Source: an uncultured Neomegalonema sp. (GTDB taxonomy: Bacteria; Pseudomonadota; Alphaproteobacteria; Rhodobacterales; Rhodobacteraceae). Taken from it: a stretch of 9,763 nt of DNA. The position numbers and the translations under genes are program-made. Every line of letters starts with the position of its first letter. Position 1 is the stretch's first letter. The stretch spans positions 1-9,763 of the forward strand of contig CALGNW010000127.1 of the NCBI GenBank assembly GCA_937958345.1, given 5' to 3'. Positions 1 to 7,574 of this stretch are shown piece by piece. A model generated the notes under the pieces. It saw only the letters and a list, made by a program, of their open reading frames with translations. It had not been told where the DNA came from and ran no database searches.

Positions 1-182
1 AGACGCCGCAGCGCCGATTCAGCCGGACGCAGGATCAGTAAAATCCGCGCCCGCACACGCCTCGGCAACCGCGACACAACCGGCCCGTCCGACACCATAC
101 CGGCCATGACAAACAACCCCGCCGCAATGCGCAACAGCACGCGGGCATACCGGTCGTTCATTTGGTCGGGACTGAGCAGCAT
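1..182 (-). CDS. Partial gene, N-terminal part of unidentified protein with a possible membrane segment
   Basis: An open minus-strand frame runs from an ATG at 180-182 to the left edge without a stop. A second in-frame ATG lies at 159-161 and a third at 213-215, and none has a strong Shine-Dalgarno sequence, so the start is uncertain. From the inner ATG the product begins MNDRYARVLLRIAAGLFVMA, where a short hydrophobic stretch could be a membrane segment or anchor. An Arg/Leu-rich region containing LPRRVRARILLILRPAESAL follows. That style recalls small uncharacterised alphaproteobacterial proteins, but I cannot name the family. The codons are GC-rich, unlike the AIPR gene upstream, which suggests that native DNA resumes here. 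No function is assigned. Confidence 0.5.
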   Translation of the reverse strand, partial: MLLSPDQMNDRYARVLLRIAAGLFVMAGMVSDGPVVSRLPRRVRARILLILRPAESALRR

Positions 183-318
183 GGGGACTTTCGTTGTTAC
201 GGAATGAGTGAACATAAGCGGAACAAATATCCGAAAGTCAAGCAAAACCGCACCGCGCGCTGCGTATATTTCGCGGCAGCAACGCCCACAATTCGGGCGC
301 TGCAAAATCACCGAACTG

Positions 319-1893
319 CTATGCGACTGCCGCAGCGTTATGCTTAATCAGAGACTTTTCAAACTCTCCGACAGCAAACTCATGACTCGCTTGGTTCTTC
401 GAAAGTTTCTGCGGATCAAATCTCGCCATATCGAGTACGAGGCGATAAGCGCCAGCAATCTCTGCAAGATGTTCATCCAAAAAATCGAATGGATCAGTGG
501 CCCATACGACCTTTGCGTCCCGTATCTCCAACAAACCTTTCAGCCCGTAGACCAATGGCATGATGAGCCCGTCAGGATAACGGTAATCGACTTCAAGATC
601 CTGATAATGAGTCGTCGGACGTGACGCCACAAAGGCGCTCTTATCCTTCGCTGCCTCACGTCTTACCGGATCATAAGCTTTAACAATCGGATTCGATCCG
701 AATCGGTATCCATTAGAATTATAGGCGTGAGGGAATTCCGCATAAATCTTATCGTACAGCTTTGGCAGATCTGAGAGTATCGTGAAAGCACTCCTTACAA
801 CCGGGTTGGTCAACTCATGCGTTGGACCATCAGTCGGTTGTGAAACGTCAGAATGTTCCATGAGTTTGTCGAACTGTTTTGAGCACTCTCCCTTGTTGCG
901 GTAGATGTTCTGCGGCGTAACTGACATATTTTCCGGCAATAACTTAGCTTCGCTCGCTTTGTTTAAAGGAATCCAAGCTAGGGCCAACAGGTCGCGAACC
1001 TTCACGGGCTTCGCTCCGCTACTCTCCCATTCGTTACTCTTCCACTCAATTCGGGCGCGAATATCAGGATCTAAAAGTTCCCGGATTTCGTCATAGAACC
1101 CCTTCTTGTTCGACTTAGTCTCCTGTGTCAGCTGCGCATTGTTGTTACGCGCCGCGCATATCTCCAAAACGGACATTTCGAATTGCTGTACCATCGAAGG
1201 ATCTTCCACGTCGGAGGGGACAATTATTTCTATAGGCACCAAAAATTGAAAATTGTCGCGAGCGTCTTCTAACGCATCACGATTTTCTGCCCACAAGTCT
1301 TTCATGTCCTCCCAAAGCGACACCTTCGCAATTGATTTTTCATCCAAGATTGAAGCGAGCATATGAAGTCCGATGGCGAGCATATTGTGCCCCCCATCGA
1401 GAACGCCTTCCGAAGCTGGATCACTGAAACGAAGTTCAAATCGGTTCCTTTGAAGTGCTTCGTATTCTGAAGTTCCGAGAAGAACTCCCTTGGATTTGAA
1501 AGGAAACAGCTCCGGCGTGTTCTCAAGCGAGTCACGAATATCTCGGACGACTGCACCAGCTTTAGCCGCACGCGGATTGGCTTCAAGTGAAACGTTGTCA
1601 AGCAGCGGATACAAATCGCGACCACGGATAAATCCGGTATATCGTTTGATCCCAGCGATACAATTGTCCGCGCTACCAGCAAGACGGCCTTCGTCACGGG
1701 GACTAGGTTGCTCAGCAACAAGCGCGAAGCGGATTATGATCTTCGAGGAGTTTTTCATTCTCAGGCCTTCAAAGTTGAAGGAACTGATCTTGATCTTGTG
1801 AGTACGAAAGCGCGTACTTCTGAACAGCGTTGGAGCTGAGCAGCTTTCCACTTTGCAGCGGGAACGATTGACCAAAACCATTTCCAGGTTCAT
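319..1893 (-). CDS. AIPR-family (abortive infection / phage resistance type) protein
   Basis: This 524-residue protein has the landmarks of the AIPR family (Pfam AIPR): ELFPFKSKGVLL at about residues 128-139, the loop VLDGGHNMLAI at about 164-174, and an ICAARNNNAQL segment at about 245-255 followed by a Gly-Phe-Tyr-Asp-Glu-Ile motif. In the family these correspond to the 'N-P-E-L-F-x-x-x-N-x-G-I' segment, the 'N/D-G-G-Q/H-T' loop and the 'A-R-N-x-x-x-Q' segment. Members were first linked to abortive infection of phage-infected cells, but the biochemistry of most, including this one, is not established. No signal peptide or membrane segment is evident, so it is probably cytoplasmic. The ATG at 1893 has an AGAGG-type ribosome site inside the end of the IS30 remnant. 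An inner ATG at 1758 is an alternative, but residues 1-45 read like genuine family N-terminus. GC is clearly lower than in neighbours (27 of 60 bases at 361-420, against 39 of 60 at 4561-4620), suggesting recent acquisition. Confidence 0.82.
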   Translation of the reverse strand: MNLEMVLVNRSRCKVESCSAPTLFRSTRFRTHKIKISSFNFEGLRMKNSSKIIIRFALVAEQPSPRDEGRLAGSADNCIAGIKRYTGFIRGRDLYPLLDNVSLEANPRAAKAGAVVRDIRDSLENTPELFPFKSKGVLLGTSEYEALQRNRFELRFSDPASEGVLDGGHNMLAIGLHMLASILDEKSIAKVSLWEDMKDLWAENRDALEDARDNFQFLVPIEIIVPSDVEDPSMVQQFEMSVLEICAARNNNAQLTQETKSNKKGFYDEIRELLDPDIRARIEWKSNEWESSGAKPVKVRDLLALAWIPLNKASEAKLLPENMSVTPQNIYRNKGECSKQFDKLMEHSDVSQPTDGPTHELTNPVVRSAFTILSDLPKLYDKIYAEFPHAYNSNGYRFGSNPIVKAYDPVRREAAKDKSAFVASRPTTHYQDLEVDYRYPDGLIMPLVYGLKGLLEIRDAKVVWATDPFDFLDEHLAEIAGAYRLVLDMARFDPQKLSKNQASHEFAVGEFEKSLIKHNAAAVA

Positions 1894-1902
1894 TTTCAGC
1901 CT

Positions 1903-2100
1903 CTATCCAGAGGCCTCACCACTATAGCGAGCAGCGATGCGTAGGTCAACGAAGGTTTCGTCGGTGGATTCATGAGCGAAGTGCAATGGGTGCATTGAAG
2001 CGGGTATCGATGTGCTTGCCAAGTTCTGCGAGGGCGATCTGAAGCGGAGGCACTTTCTGGGCGTTGTATTGAGGACGCCGGTCATGCGCGGCAGCGACTC
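1903..2100 (-). pseudogene. C-terminal remnant of an IS30-family transposase
   Basis: The minus-strand frame from just after a TAG at 2101-2103 to a TAG at 1903-1905 encodes about 65 residues containing LNTTPRKCLRFRSPSQNLA. This matches the C-terminal signature of IS30-type transposases, 'L-N-x-x-P-R-K-x-L-x-F/Y-x-T-P'. The rest of the transposase, including the DDE catalytic core, is absent, because the kinase gene ends only ten bases away at 2111. The element is therefore a dead fragment. It abuts the AIPR gene, whose ribosome binding site and ATG begin at the fragment's stop codon. It could also be read as a short standalone ORF starting at 2085. The signature match is by eye. I looked for no terminal inverted repeats beyond noting that none was obvious. 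Confidence 0.55.
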
Positions 2101-2110
2101 CTACGCGATC

Positions 2111-4099
2111 TCAGGCATCCGCCAACGCCGCTGCAATCACCTCGGCCAGTTCGGACGGCGGAGCGGGTTTTTGTAATAACGGCGCTTGTACCTCGCCCAT
2201 TTCAGACGCGGTAAACCCTGTATAGCCCGACGTATAAATCACGGGAATATCGGGCCGCAATGCACGCACGCGCCGCGCCAGTTCAAATCCGCCGATTTTT
2301 CCGGGCATCACCACATCGGTCAGCAACAGGTCAAACGCCTCGCCGCCCTCGACCAGCGACAGCGCCTCCTGTCCCGACGTCGCGGTCACGACGACATACC
2401 CCAGCCTGCCCAGAACGCTCGTGATCATCTGCAACAACTGCGGTTCGTCCTCGACCACCAGCAACGTTTGCCCGCCGCCCTTTTCTACATCCGCCTCCGG
2501 CACGGCCTCTTCGCGCACGCCGCGTTCGGTTCCGCGCGGCAGGGTCATCTGCACGGTCGTCCCGACACCAACCTCGGAATAGATCCGCAAATCGCCGTCG
2601 GACTGGCTGACGAAACCATAGATCATCGCCAACCCGAGGCCGGTACCGGCCCCCGTTTCCTTGGTCGTGAAAAACGGGTCGGTACACCGCGCCAGCGTTT
2701 CATCGTCCATCCCCGGCCCGTTATCGGCAACGCTGATTTCGACATAGCGGAAAGACTCTCCGCCCGCGCCCGGTCGGGGGATTTCGCCGCTCCGGTCATG
2801 CCCCCGCTGTTTGCCGTCCAGATCGGGACTCGATGCCCGCACCGCGCGGGCGCTGATATCAATGCGGTTGCCTCTGCCGGATCGCAACATCGCATCCCGT
2901 GCATTCAGAACCAGATTCATCAGCGCGTTTTCAAGCTGGTTCTGGTCGCAGTAATGCCGCAACTCCGCGTCTTCAACCTCCAGCCTGATCTCGATATGCG
3001 CCTCGATCATCGGGCGGATCAGCGTGCGGAAACTCTCGCAGACATCGACGGTCTTTTTCACCGATGCCAGTCCGGGCTGAGTGCGCGCAAATGCCAACAG
3101 CCGCGACGCCAGCGCCCGGCCCCGCTCGACAGAACTGGCTGCCGTCTCAAGGTATTCCTTGCGCTCGGCCTCATTGTCCGCATTGCCCGCCAGATCGACG
3201 GCATACAGCATCGACGCCAGCAGATTGTTGAAATCGTGGGCGATGCCGCCGGTCAACTGGCCCAGCGCATCAAGGCGGCTTTTGCGCTCGACGACCTGAC
3301 GGTTCCGCTCCTCGTTGGACACATCGTCAATGACCAGCACCAGATTGATGCCGCTGGCCTCGTGATTAACCGTCGCCGTATCGATCCGCACATACCGCCG
3401 CTCCGGCCCGTCCTTGGTCCGGCGCAACAGATGCGTCTCGCTGTGCAAAGCGTGCCCCGCCAAGGCCCGCCGTACCGGATCGGCGCTCGCCTCCAGCGGT
3501 TGCAGCGTTTCGGAATCGAGAAAGCTGATTTCTTCGGGCCACTCGAACGGGGCCGGGTCCGAAAGCCCGCCCAGCATATGCCGCGCATGCTCGTTCACCC
3601 GCGCGACCTGACCTTCGGAATTAAACGCGACAATCCCGCTCGATGCGGCATTGAAGATAACTTCCAGTTCTTCGCGCCCCGCCGCGAAAACGGCCTCCTG
3701 CCGCTTCAGATCGGTGATATCGGTCGCCTTGCCGATATGCCGCAACAACGCGCCGGTCTCGTCGCGCTCGTACACCGCATCATGGGATAACAGCCAACGC
3801 CACTCCCCGTCTTTATGGCGCATCCGGTATTCGACGCTCAGAACTTCATCATCACCCATCGACTGGATAGCCTGAAAATGAGCGCCGATTTTCGGCAGAT
3901 CATCAGGGTGGCACAGCGTCGGAAACAGCGCGCTTCCCATCTCCTGCACTTCGGCGGGGCCATAACCAAGCACATCGCCCAGCGAGCGGTTAGCGTATTC
4001 ATTTGATTGGGTTGTCTGATTGAAGACATAAACAATACCCGGAAGCACACGAAGCATTTTCTCCAAAAACGGAGCCGCCTGCCGGTCATCGCTCAGCAT
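2111..4099 (-). CDS. PAS-PAS hybrid sensor histidine kinase with C-terminal receiver
   Basis: This is a 662-residue, apparently soluble hybrid histidine kinase. A PAS domain of the PAS_3 kind lies at about 10-130 (YRMRHKDGEWRW, then DITDLKRQE). A second PAS-like region covers about 142-262. The HisKA dimerisation domain contains the phospho-acceptor His288 in GQLTGGIAHDFNNLL. The HATPase_c domain at about 385-522 shows the N box (N395, N399), the G1 box DNGPGM (459-464) and the G2 box GTGLGLAMIYG. A receiver domain at about 545-660 carries Asp595 in LLLTDVVMPG and the conserved Lys644 in LLQKP. All catalytic residues are present, so phosphorelay from His288 to Asp595, and onward to an unknown histidine phosphotransferase, is expected. 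I chose the ATG at 4099 over the longer frame to 4261 because AGAGGG stands about nine bases upstream and the extra residues look non-coding. The signal sensed is unknown, and no cognate regulator is adjacent. Confidence 0.95.
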   Translation of the reverse strand: MLSDDRQAAPFLEKMLRVLPGIVYVFNQTTQSNEYANRSLGDVLGYGPAEVQEMGSALFPTLCHPDDLPKIGAHFQAIQSMGDDEVLSVEYRMRHKDGEWRWLLSHDAVYERDETGALLRHIGKATDITDLKRQEAVFAAGREELEVIFNAASSGIVAFNSEGQVARVNEHARHMLGGLSDPAPFEWPEEISFLDSETLQPLEASADPVRRALAGHALHSETHLLRRTKDGPERRYVRIDTATVNHEASGINLVLVIDDVSNEERNRQVVERKSRLDALGQLTGGIAHDFNNLLASMLYAVDLAGNADNEAERKEYLETAASSVERGRALASRLLAFARTQPGLASVKKTVDVCESFRTLIRPMIEAHIEIRLEVEDAELRHYCDQNQLENALMNLVLNARDAMLRSGRGNRIDISARAVRASSPDLDGKQRGHDRSGEIPRPGAGGESFRYVEISVADNGPGMDDETLARCTDPFFTTKETGAGTGLGLAMIYGFVSQSDGDLRIYSEVGVGTTVQMTLPRGTERGVREEAVPEADVEKGGGQTLLVVEDEPQLLQMITSVLGRLGYVVVTATSGQEALSLVEGGEAFDLLLTDVVMPGKIGGFELARRVRALRPDIPVIYTSGYTGFTASEMGEVQAPLLQKPAPPSELAEVIAAALADA

Positions 4100-4231
4100 G
4101 AAAATCACCCTCTGTTCCCACCGCGTCGGGCACAGCATAGCGGGCATGAGAAAAAAAGGCCTTCTGTATTTTTGCCGCCGTCCCCAATCACCGCGCTTGC
4201 GGCCTGCTGCGGAATTGCGGCTAATGGCGGG
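4100..4231. promoter_or_regulatory. Divergent promoter region between kinase and transglutaminase genes
   Basis: These 132 bases separate the starts of two divergent genes and must hold the promoter of at least one. I see the kinase ribosome site (AGAGGG on the minus strand) and a run of seven A residues near 4149-4155. I could not identify convincing -35/-10 pairs or an operator. Confidence 0.3.
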
Positions 4232-5035
4232 ATGATCGTTACCATCAGAACCGACCTGCACTATTCCATGACCGCCGAGACCGATCTGGTTTTACAGATC
4301 GAGGCGGCGGCAATGTCCGATCAGCGGATTGTGGAACACAGCTTCGAACCCGGCGTCACCGCGCACCTGACGCGGGTGGCGGCAGAGTTCGGAATCGGCG
4401 AACGCGTCTGGTTGCGGGTGACCGGCAATCTGATCTGCCGCTACACCGCGACGGTCAGGATCGACCGCCCAGGCATTGATTTGCAAGCCCTGCCCGCGAC
4501 CCCGCCGCATCTGTTACCGGCGGATGCCGTGCGCTGCCTCATGCCTTCGCGCTATTGCCCGTCGGACGAGTTCCAGCATTTCAGCGAGACCGAGTTCGGC
4601 GCACTTCAGGGCGGCGCACGCTTTGCCGCCATCGCGGATTGGGTGCGCGGGAATTTACGCTACCTGCCGGGGTCCAGCCACGGCGCGACAACCGCCCTCG
4701 ATACCTTTGTCCAGCGGCAAGGCGTCTGCCGCGATTTTTCGCATGTGATGATCTGCCTTCTCAGGGCGTCGGCCATTCCCGCCCGCTTCGCCAGCGTCTA
4801 CGCCCCGGACGCCAACCCGCCGGACTTTCATGCGGTGGTCGAGGTTTATCTTGACGGCGGCTGGCACTTGTTCGATCCGACCGGCATGGCAGCACCGGAC
4901 ACCATGATCCGCATTGGCGCGGGAATGGACGCCGCCGAAACATCCTTCCTGATGAGTTATGGCCCCATCCGCTTTGAATCCCAGTCGGTCAGCGTCCAAA
5001 CGAATGAACCGACCGCGCCGGAAACAAACCTCTAA
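4232..5035 (+). CDS. Transglutaminase-like (papain-fold) family protein
   Basis: The 267-residue protein has a bacterial transglutaminase N-terminal domain (about 1-95, starting MIVTIRTDLHYSM with VLQIEAAA soon after) followed by a transglutaminase-core domain. The catalytic triad is visible: Cys166 in QGVCRDFSH, His200 in DFHAVVEV and Asp215 in HLFDPTG. Sequences such as LMPSRYCPSD and ALDTFVQRQGVC are typical of a transglutaminase-like group common in alphaproteobacteria. Members may act as peptidases, amidases or cross-linkers, and the substrate of this one is unknown. There is no signal peptide, so it is probably cytoplasmic. I chose the ATG at 4232 because the family starts here. The longer frame back to 4007 runs over the kinase gene and its upstream region. 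The ribosome site is weak. Its TAA overlaps the stop of the convergent gene at 5032, leaving no room for a terminator between them. Confidence 0.92.
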   Translation: MIVTIRTDLHYSMTAETDLVLQIEAAAMSDQRIVEHSFEPGVTAHLTRVAAEFGIGERVWLRVTGNLICRYTATVRIDRPGIDLQALPATPPHLLPADAVRCLMPSRYCPSDEFQHFSETEFGALQGGARFAAIADWVRGNLRYLPGSSHGATTALDTFVQRQGVCRDFSHVMICLLRASAIPARFASVYAPDANPPDFHAVVEVYLDGGWHLFDPTGMAAPDTMIRIGAGMDAAETSFLMSYGPIRFESQSVSVQTNEPTAPETNL

Positions 5036-5418
5036 TTCGTGCCGTTCAGCGCCGACAGCACCTCGTCCACATCCGATGCTTCGTAGGTCGTGGAATTCGT
5101 CTCGTTCAGCGATGCCTGATCCCCGTCCGACACCTGATCGGTGGCGATCTGGCCATCGGAATTATTCAGAATGATGCAGGTATTGTTCGACGTCGCCGTC
5201 GATGACCCGCCGCCGCAGACAATAGTCGTTCCGGCATCAGCGGTTGACCCCGACGAGGATGCACCCGAACCGTTGCCCTCCATCTGGCTCATCACAACGG
5301 CAAGCTGCGCGCGGTTCTGCTGCCCGAAACTCCAGGGGCGGTTATACTGCTGCGCTGATACGACCGTCGGCAGTACGATTGCTGCGATCAGCGCGCCAAG
5401 GGAAATACAACGCGTCAT
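5032..5418 (-). CDS. Small secreted Ser/Gly/Asn/Thr-rich protein, HfaA-like candidate fibre or adhesin subunit
   Basis: A 128-residue protein with a clear Sec signal peptide: MTR, a hydrophobic core of about 16 residues, then VVSA before the predicted cleavage at Ala22/Gln23. The mature protein starts QQYNRPWSF, continues with a Gln-rich stretch, and then becomes low-complexity, rich in Ser, Gly, Thr, Asn and Asp. It has two cysteines (C68, C81) that could form a disulfide. The composition and the early Asn-Arg-Pro motif recall HfaA of Caulobacter, a curlin-like holdfast anchor subunit, but similarity outside the start is weak and no regular curlin repeat is seen. The ATG at 5418 has a strong GGAG eight bases upstream, which decides against the longer frame from 5550. 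It lies downstream of the hfaB-like and repeat-protein genes on the same strand, behind a highly structured gap. Secretion through the HfaB-like channel is my inference. Confidence 0.7.
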   Translation of the reverse strand: MTRCISLGALIAAIVLPTVVSAQQYNRPWSFGQQNRAQLAVVMSQMEGNGSGASSSGSTADAGTTIVCGGGSSTATSNNTCIILNNSDGQIATDQVSDGDQASLNETNSTTYEASDVDEVLSALNGTN

Positions 5419-5461
5419 GTCAAAGGCTCCTAATTTCAAAAGCAGTCCCGTTTCGGGGGAT

Positions 5462-5493
5462 GGAAAGCGGGCGGTCGGGTCCGCCCGCTTTCC
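5462..5493. other. Strong 13-bp perfect stem-loop upstream of the small secreted gene
   Basis: GGAAAGCGGGCGG (5462-5474) is the exact reverse complement of 5481-5493, with a six-base loop. It lies 43 bases before the ATG of the minus-strand gene starting at 5418. No T run follows on either strand, so a classical terminator is not evident. An RNA stability or processing element, or a leader hairpin, is possible. Confidence 0.6.
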
Positions 5494-5500
5494 GGAATAA

Positions 5501-5556
5501 CTGTCGGTACATGCACTCGGAGAGTGGGGTGGGTGTGAAGATACACGCACCGACAG
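5501..5556. other. Predicted three-way junction RNA element between hfa-like genes
   Basis: An outer stem pairs CTGTCGGT (5501-5508) with ACCGACAG (5549-5556). Inside it sit two small hairpins: CACTC/GAGTG at 5514-5526 with a three-base loop, and GTGT/ACAC at 5533-5546 with a six-base loop. All pairs are Watson-Crick, so both strands can fold. The function is unknown and the nested layout is what stands out. Confidence 0.4.
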
Positions 5557-5561
5557 CGTTC

Positions 5562-5595
5562 CCTGCGCACCCGGTGTGAGCCGCCGGTGCGCAGG
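5562..5595 (-). terminator. Stem-loop after the repeat-protein gene, possible terminator or 3' stabiliser
   Basis: CCTGCGCACC (5562-5571) pairs perfectly with GGTGCGCAGG (5586-5595), and two more G-C pairs lie inside across a bulge. On the minus strand it begins 12 bases past the stop codon at 5608. It lacks a U run, so it may attenuate transcription only partly or protect the upstream mRNA. Confidence 0.45.
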
Positions 5596-5607
5596 ATTTC
5601 ATTGGCG

Positions 5608-6666
5608 TTACTGGATATCGCCAACATTGATCGCGACGTTGTTCCCAACGGCAGTCGCGGACGAGCTGACCAGCGGATCAACCATTGCGAGGCTGGTATA
5701 GTTATGCACCCGGACGCTGCCGACATTCGACGTCGCCGACAGATCAGCCGCAGCGAACTGCGTGATATCGCCGATCAGAACCGAGTCATCGGCGCTGCCG
5801 TCTTCATTCACGTTAACCGACATGTTGTTGCCAACGGCGGTTGCCGAGCTGTCGACACGGGCATTGATGATGTCCCAGACTTCCGAACTTGCCGACACAT
5901 CGGCCTTGTCGACCGTACCGGTGATCGCAAGAACACTTGCCCCGATGGCCAGCGCCGTGTGGCTGTTGCCGCTGAACGCATCACCCAGAACAAGCGCGCC
6001 GAGTGCACCGACCACATCTTCGCCGCCGAACTCATCTTCGTTGGCGGGATCACCCGGACCGACGTCGAACAGGAACTGACCGTCATGCAGATAGGTCGCG
6101 ACTTCGCTGTTGATCGCCTGGTTGTTGCCAACCGCCGTAGCCGAACTGTCAACTGTCGGAAGTTCGGTGGTCGCATCAAAGCTTCCGGACGGATCGACCG
6201 TAACCGTGCCGTCGACTGTAAAGGTCAGCTGGGTCGGGTCACCGTCGGGTGTCGTCGTCTCGTCAACGGTTCCACCGTCAAAGGTCGCATTGATACCGTT
6301 CTGCGAAATCGGACCGGCAGCCTCGATATTATCGATCACGCCGCCCCCTTCGACGGTATTCGTATCGAAGACGAAGGTTTCGGAAAACGATCCCGCACCG
6401 CCGCCGTCTGTCGGCTGAACGTTGTTTACATTCTTCACGCTCGACGAGGCCGAAACATCACCGATCTGGATTTGCAGCTTCTCGATTTCGGTCAGGCCGG
6501 TGGGTTCGATATCCGTCGTGACGGTCACGTTGATGCGCTCGCGCTGCACAACATCCTTATCCCACGACCAGTTGACTTCGTCGAAAGCGAACGCGGCACT
6601 CGGGCCCATGGCGGCCACGACAGCAATCGCTGCTGATCCGAGGAAACTCTTTTTAAGGACACTCAT
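5608..6666 (-). CDS. HfaD-like secreted acidic repeat protein, candidate holdfast-anchor or fibre component
   Basis: A 352-residue protein with a Sec signal peptide (KKSFLG, hydrophobic core, likely cleavage after AFA at about residue 27). The mature part is strongly acidic, contains no cysteine, and is rich in Ser, Thr, Val, Ala, Gly and Asn. The motif SSATAVGNN occurs three times (174-182, 273-281, 335-343), each followed by a β-like stretch such as VAINV or MSVNV. A second motif, D[VL]SA[ST]S-x-V, occurs at about 70, 256 and 308. Such alternating patterns suit a β-solenoid or fibre-like fold. The place directly after an hfaB-like gene suggests the counterpart of Caulobacter HfaD, an outer-membrane-associated holdfast anchor. 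This rests on context and style, not on alignment. Its ATG overlaps the hfaB stop by one base (TAATG) with GGAG seven bases upstream, so translation is probably coupled. Confidence 0.75.
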   Translation of the reverse strand: MSVLKKSFLGSAAIAVVAAMGPSAAFAFDEVNWSWDKDVVQRERINVTVTTDIEPTGLTEIEKLQIQIGDVSASSSVKNVNNVQPTDGGGAGSFSETFVFDTNTVEGGGVIDNIEAAGPISQNGINATFDGGTVDETTTPDGDPTQLTFTVDGTVTVDPSGSFDATTELPTVDSSATAVGNNQAINSEVATYLHDGQFLFDVGPGDPANEDEFGGEDVVGALGALVLGDAFSGNSHTALAIGASVLAITGTVDKADVSASSEVWDIINARVDSSATAVGNNMSVNVNEDGSADDSVLIGDITQFAAADLSATSNVGSVRVHNYTSLAMVDPLVSSSATAVGNNVAINVGDIQ

Positions 6667-7574
6667 TACTCTACTCCATCTTCTTCAGGTGCAAGCTGCT
6701 CCAGTTTTGCGGCCATGTGGCCGGTCTCGTAGAGTGCGCAGCTCTTCGAACTCTCAAGACCCAGAAAATCCGTCATGATCTGGTAAACAGCCATCTCAGC
6801 GACGGATCGGACGCCGAGCTGAAGGGGTTCGTTGCGTATTCCGCCCCCTCCGAACTCGACCAGCGTGTTCCCGAAAAAGCGGAACACGTTTGCTTCAACC
6901 TCGTACCCGTAGATTTGCTTTTGCAGGGTCGAGACATAACGGACGGCAAAGTTTCTGGAATCGACGACACGCAGATCGAGCGCGACGTTGATCACGACGG
7001 TTCTGATCCCGCCTCCAATGCCTTTGACATAAAGCTGCGCGCCGCCGGAACTGATGTTGTAGTTCAACTCGGTCAGCGCCCCGACGACGATAAAATCGCT
7101 CGCGGGCAGCTTGTCGTAACTGTCGATATCGCGATCCAGCCGCTTTTGTTCGGCCAGCTTCATCTCGGCCAGCGGGATACGCAGGTCGAGGCGTTCGACA
7201 AGGTTCGCCTTGCGCGTCTTGAACAAGGCGGAAATCACCATTTCGGAAATGCCCTGCGAGATCGCGCGGCCATTGTCATCCAGATTGATCTGGCCGGTTT
7301 TGTCGGCCACTTCGCCCACCGAAAACACCGGCAGATTATCGGCGGGAATATCCGCCAGTTCGGCCAGACATTGACTATAGGGCGTGTCGTTATCGGTCAC
7401 CGGATAGGAATAAAGCGGTTTGACGCCGCCCTTCTCCGTCCCCGTCGCAACACATCCGCTCAGCGCCATGGCGCAGGCCAGCGATACCAGGACGCGGCGC
7501 GGTTTCCGTCCGGCAGCCACCGGCGCACCGCGCGTTCTTAAGGTTGTACTCCTCAACATCATAATCGAAAACAT
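6666..7574 (-). CDS. hfaB: CsgG/HfaB-family outer-membrane lipoprotein, putative secretion channel
   Basis: A 302-residue protein of the CsgG/HfaB family. It has a lipoprotein signal peptide with an Arg-rich start and lipobox LSGC (Cys41). The CsgG domain follows: VFSVGEVADKTGQI (about 83-96), ISQGISEMVISALFKT (105-120), LVERLDL, SDFIVVGALTELNYNI (about 159-174), VINVALDLRVVDSRN and YVSTLQKQIYGYEVEANVFRF (about 213-233). In E. coli CsgG forms the nonameric outer-membrane pore that exports curli subunits. HfaB of Caulobacter is the relative needed to localise HfaA and HfaD. The LTELNYNI and QKQIYG-E-x-x-A-x-V-F segments agree better with HfaB than with E. coli CsgG, as I recall those sequences. 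Length is normal. The ATG at 7574 has a GGGGTG-like site upstream. ATGs at 7562 and 7559 are alternatives. It is the first gene of the minus-strand cluster. Confidence 0.92.
   Translation of the reverse strand: MFSIMMLRSTTLRTRGAPVAAGRKPRRVLVSLACAMALSGCVATGTEKGGVKPLYSYPVTDNDTPYSQCLAELADIPADNLPVFSVGEVADKTGQINLDDNGRAISQGISEMVISALFKTRKANLVERLDLRIPLAEMKLAEQKRLDRDIDSYDKLPASDFIVVGALTELNYNISSGGAQLYVKGIGGGIRTVVINVALDLRVVDSRNFAVRYVSTLQKQIYGYEVEANVFRFFGNTLVEFGGGGIRNEPLQLGVRSVAEMAVYQIMTDFLGLESSKSCALYETGHMAAKLEQLAPEEDGVE

Noticed and set aside
208..624. 138-codon plus-strand frame
   Set aside because: It runs antisense over the 3' end of the AIPR gene and into its downstream gap, with no ribosome site and no recognisable features.
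1903..2164. Plus-strand frame here reading ...LKRRHFLGVVLRTPVMRG...
   Set aside because: It is antisense to the IS30-like fragment and has no ribosome site or recognised motif. The minus-strand reading matches a known C-terminal signature.
2186..3790. 534-codon open frame on the plus strand
   Set aside because: It is antisense to the hybrid kinase, whose domains and catalytic residues are unmistakable. The plus-strand product is Arg/His/Gln-rich without family motifs, as expected for a GC-rich antisense frame.
5638..6150. DNA repeats as a mobile element or CRISPR-like array
   Set aside because: The three copies are in frame within one gene, unevenly spaced, and differ at synonymous positions. 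They are protein repeats.
5587..6636. 349-codon open frame on the plus strand
   Set aside because: It is the mirror of the repeat protein gene. The minus-strand frame has a signal peptide, ribosome site, stop-start coupling and conserved repeats, while the plus-strand product is Arg-rich and featureless.
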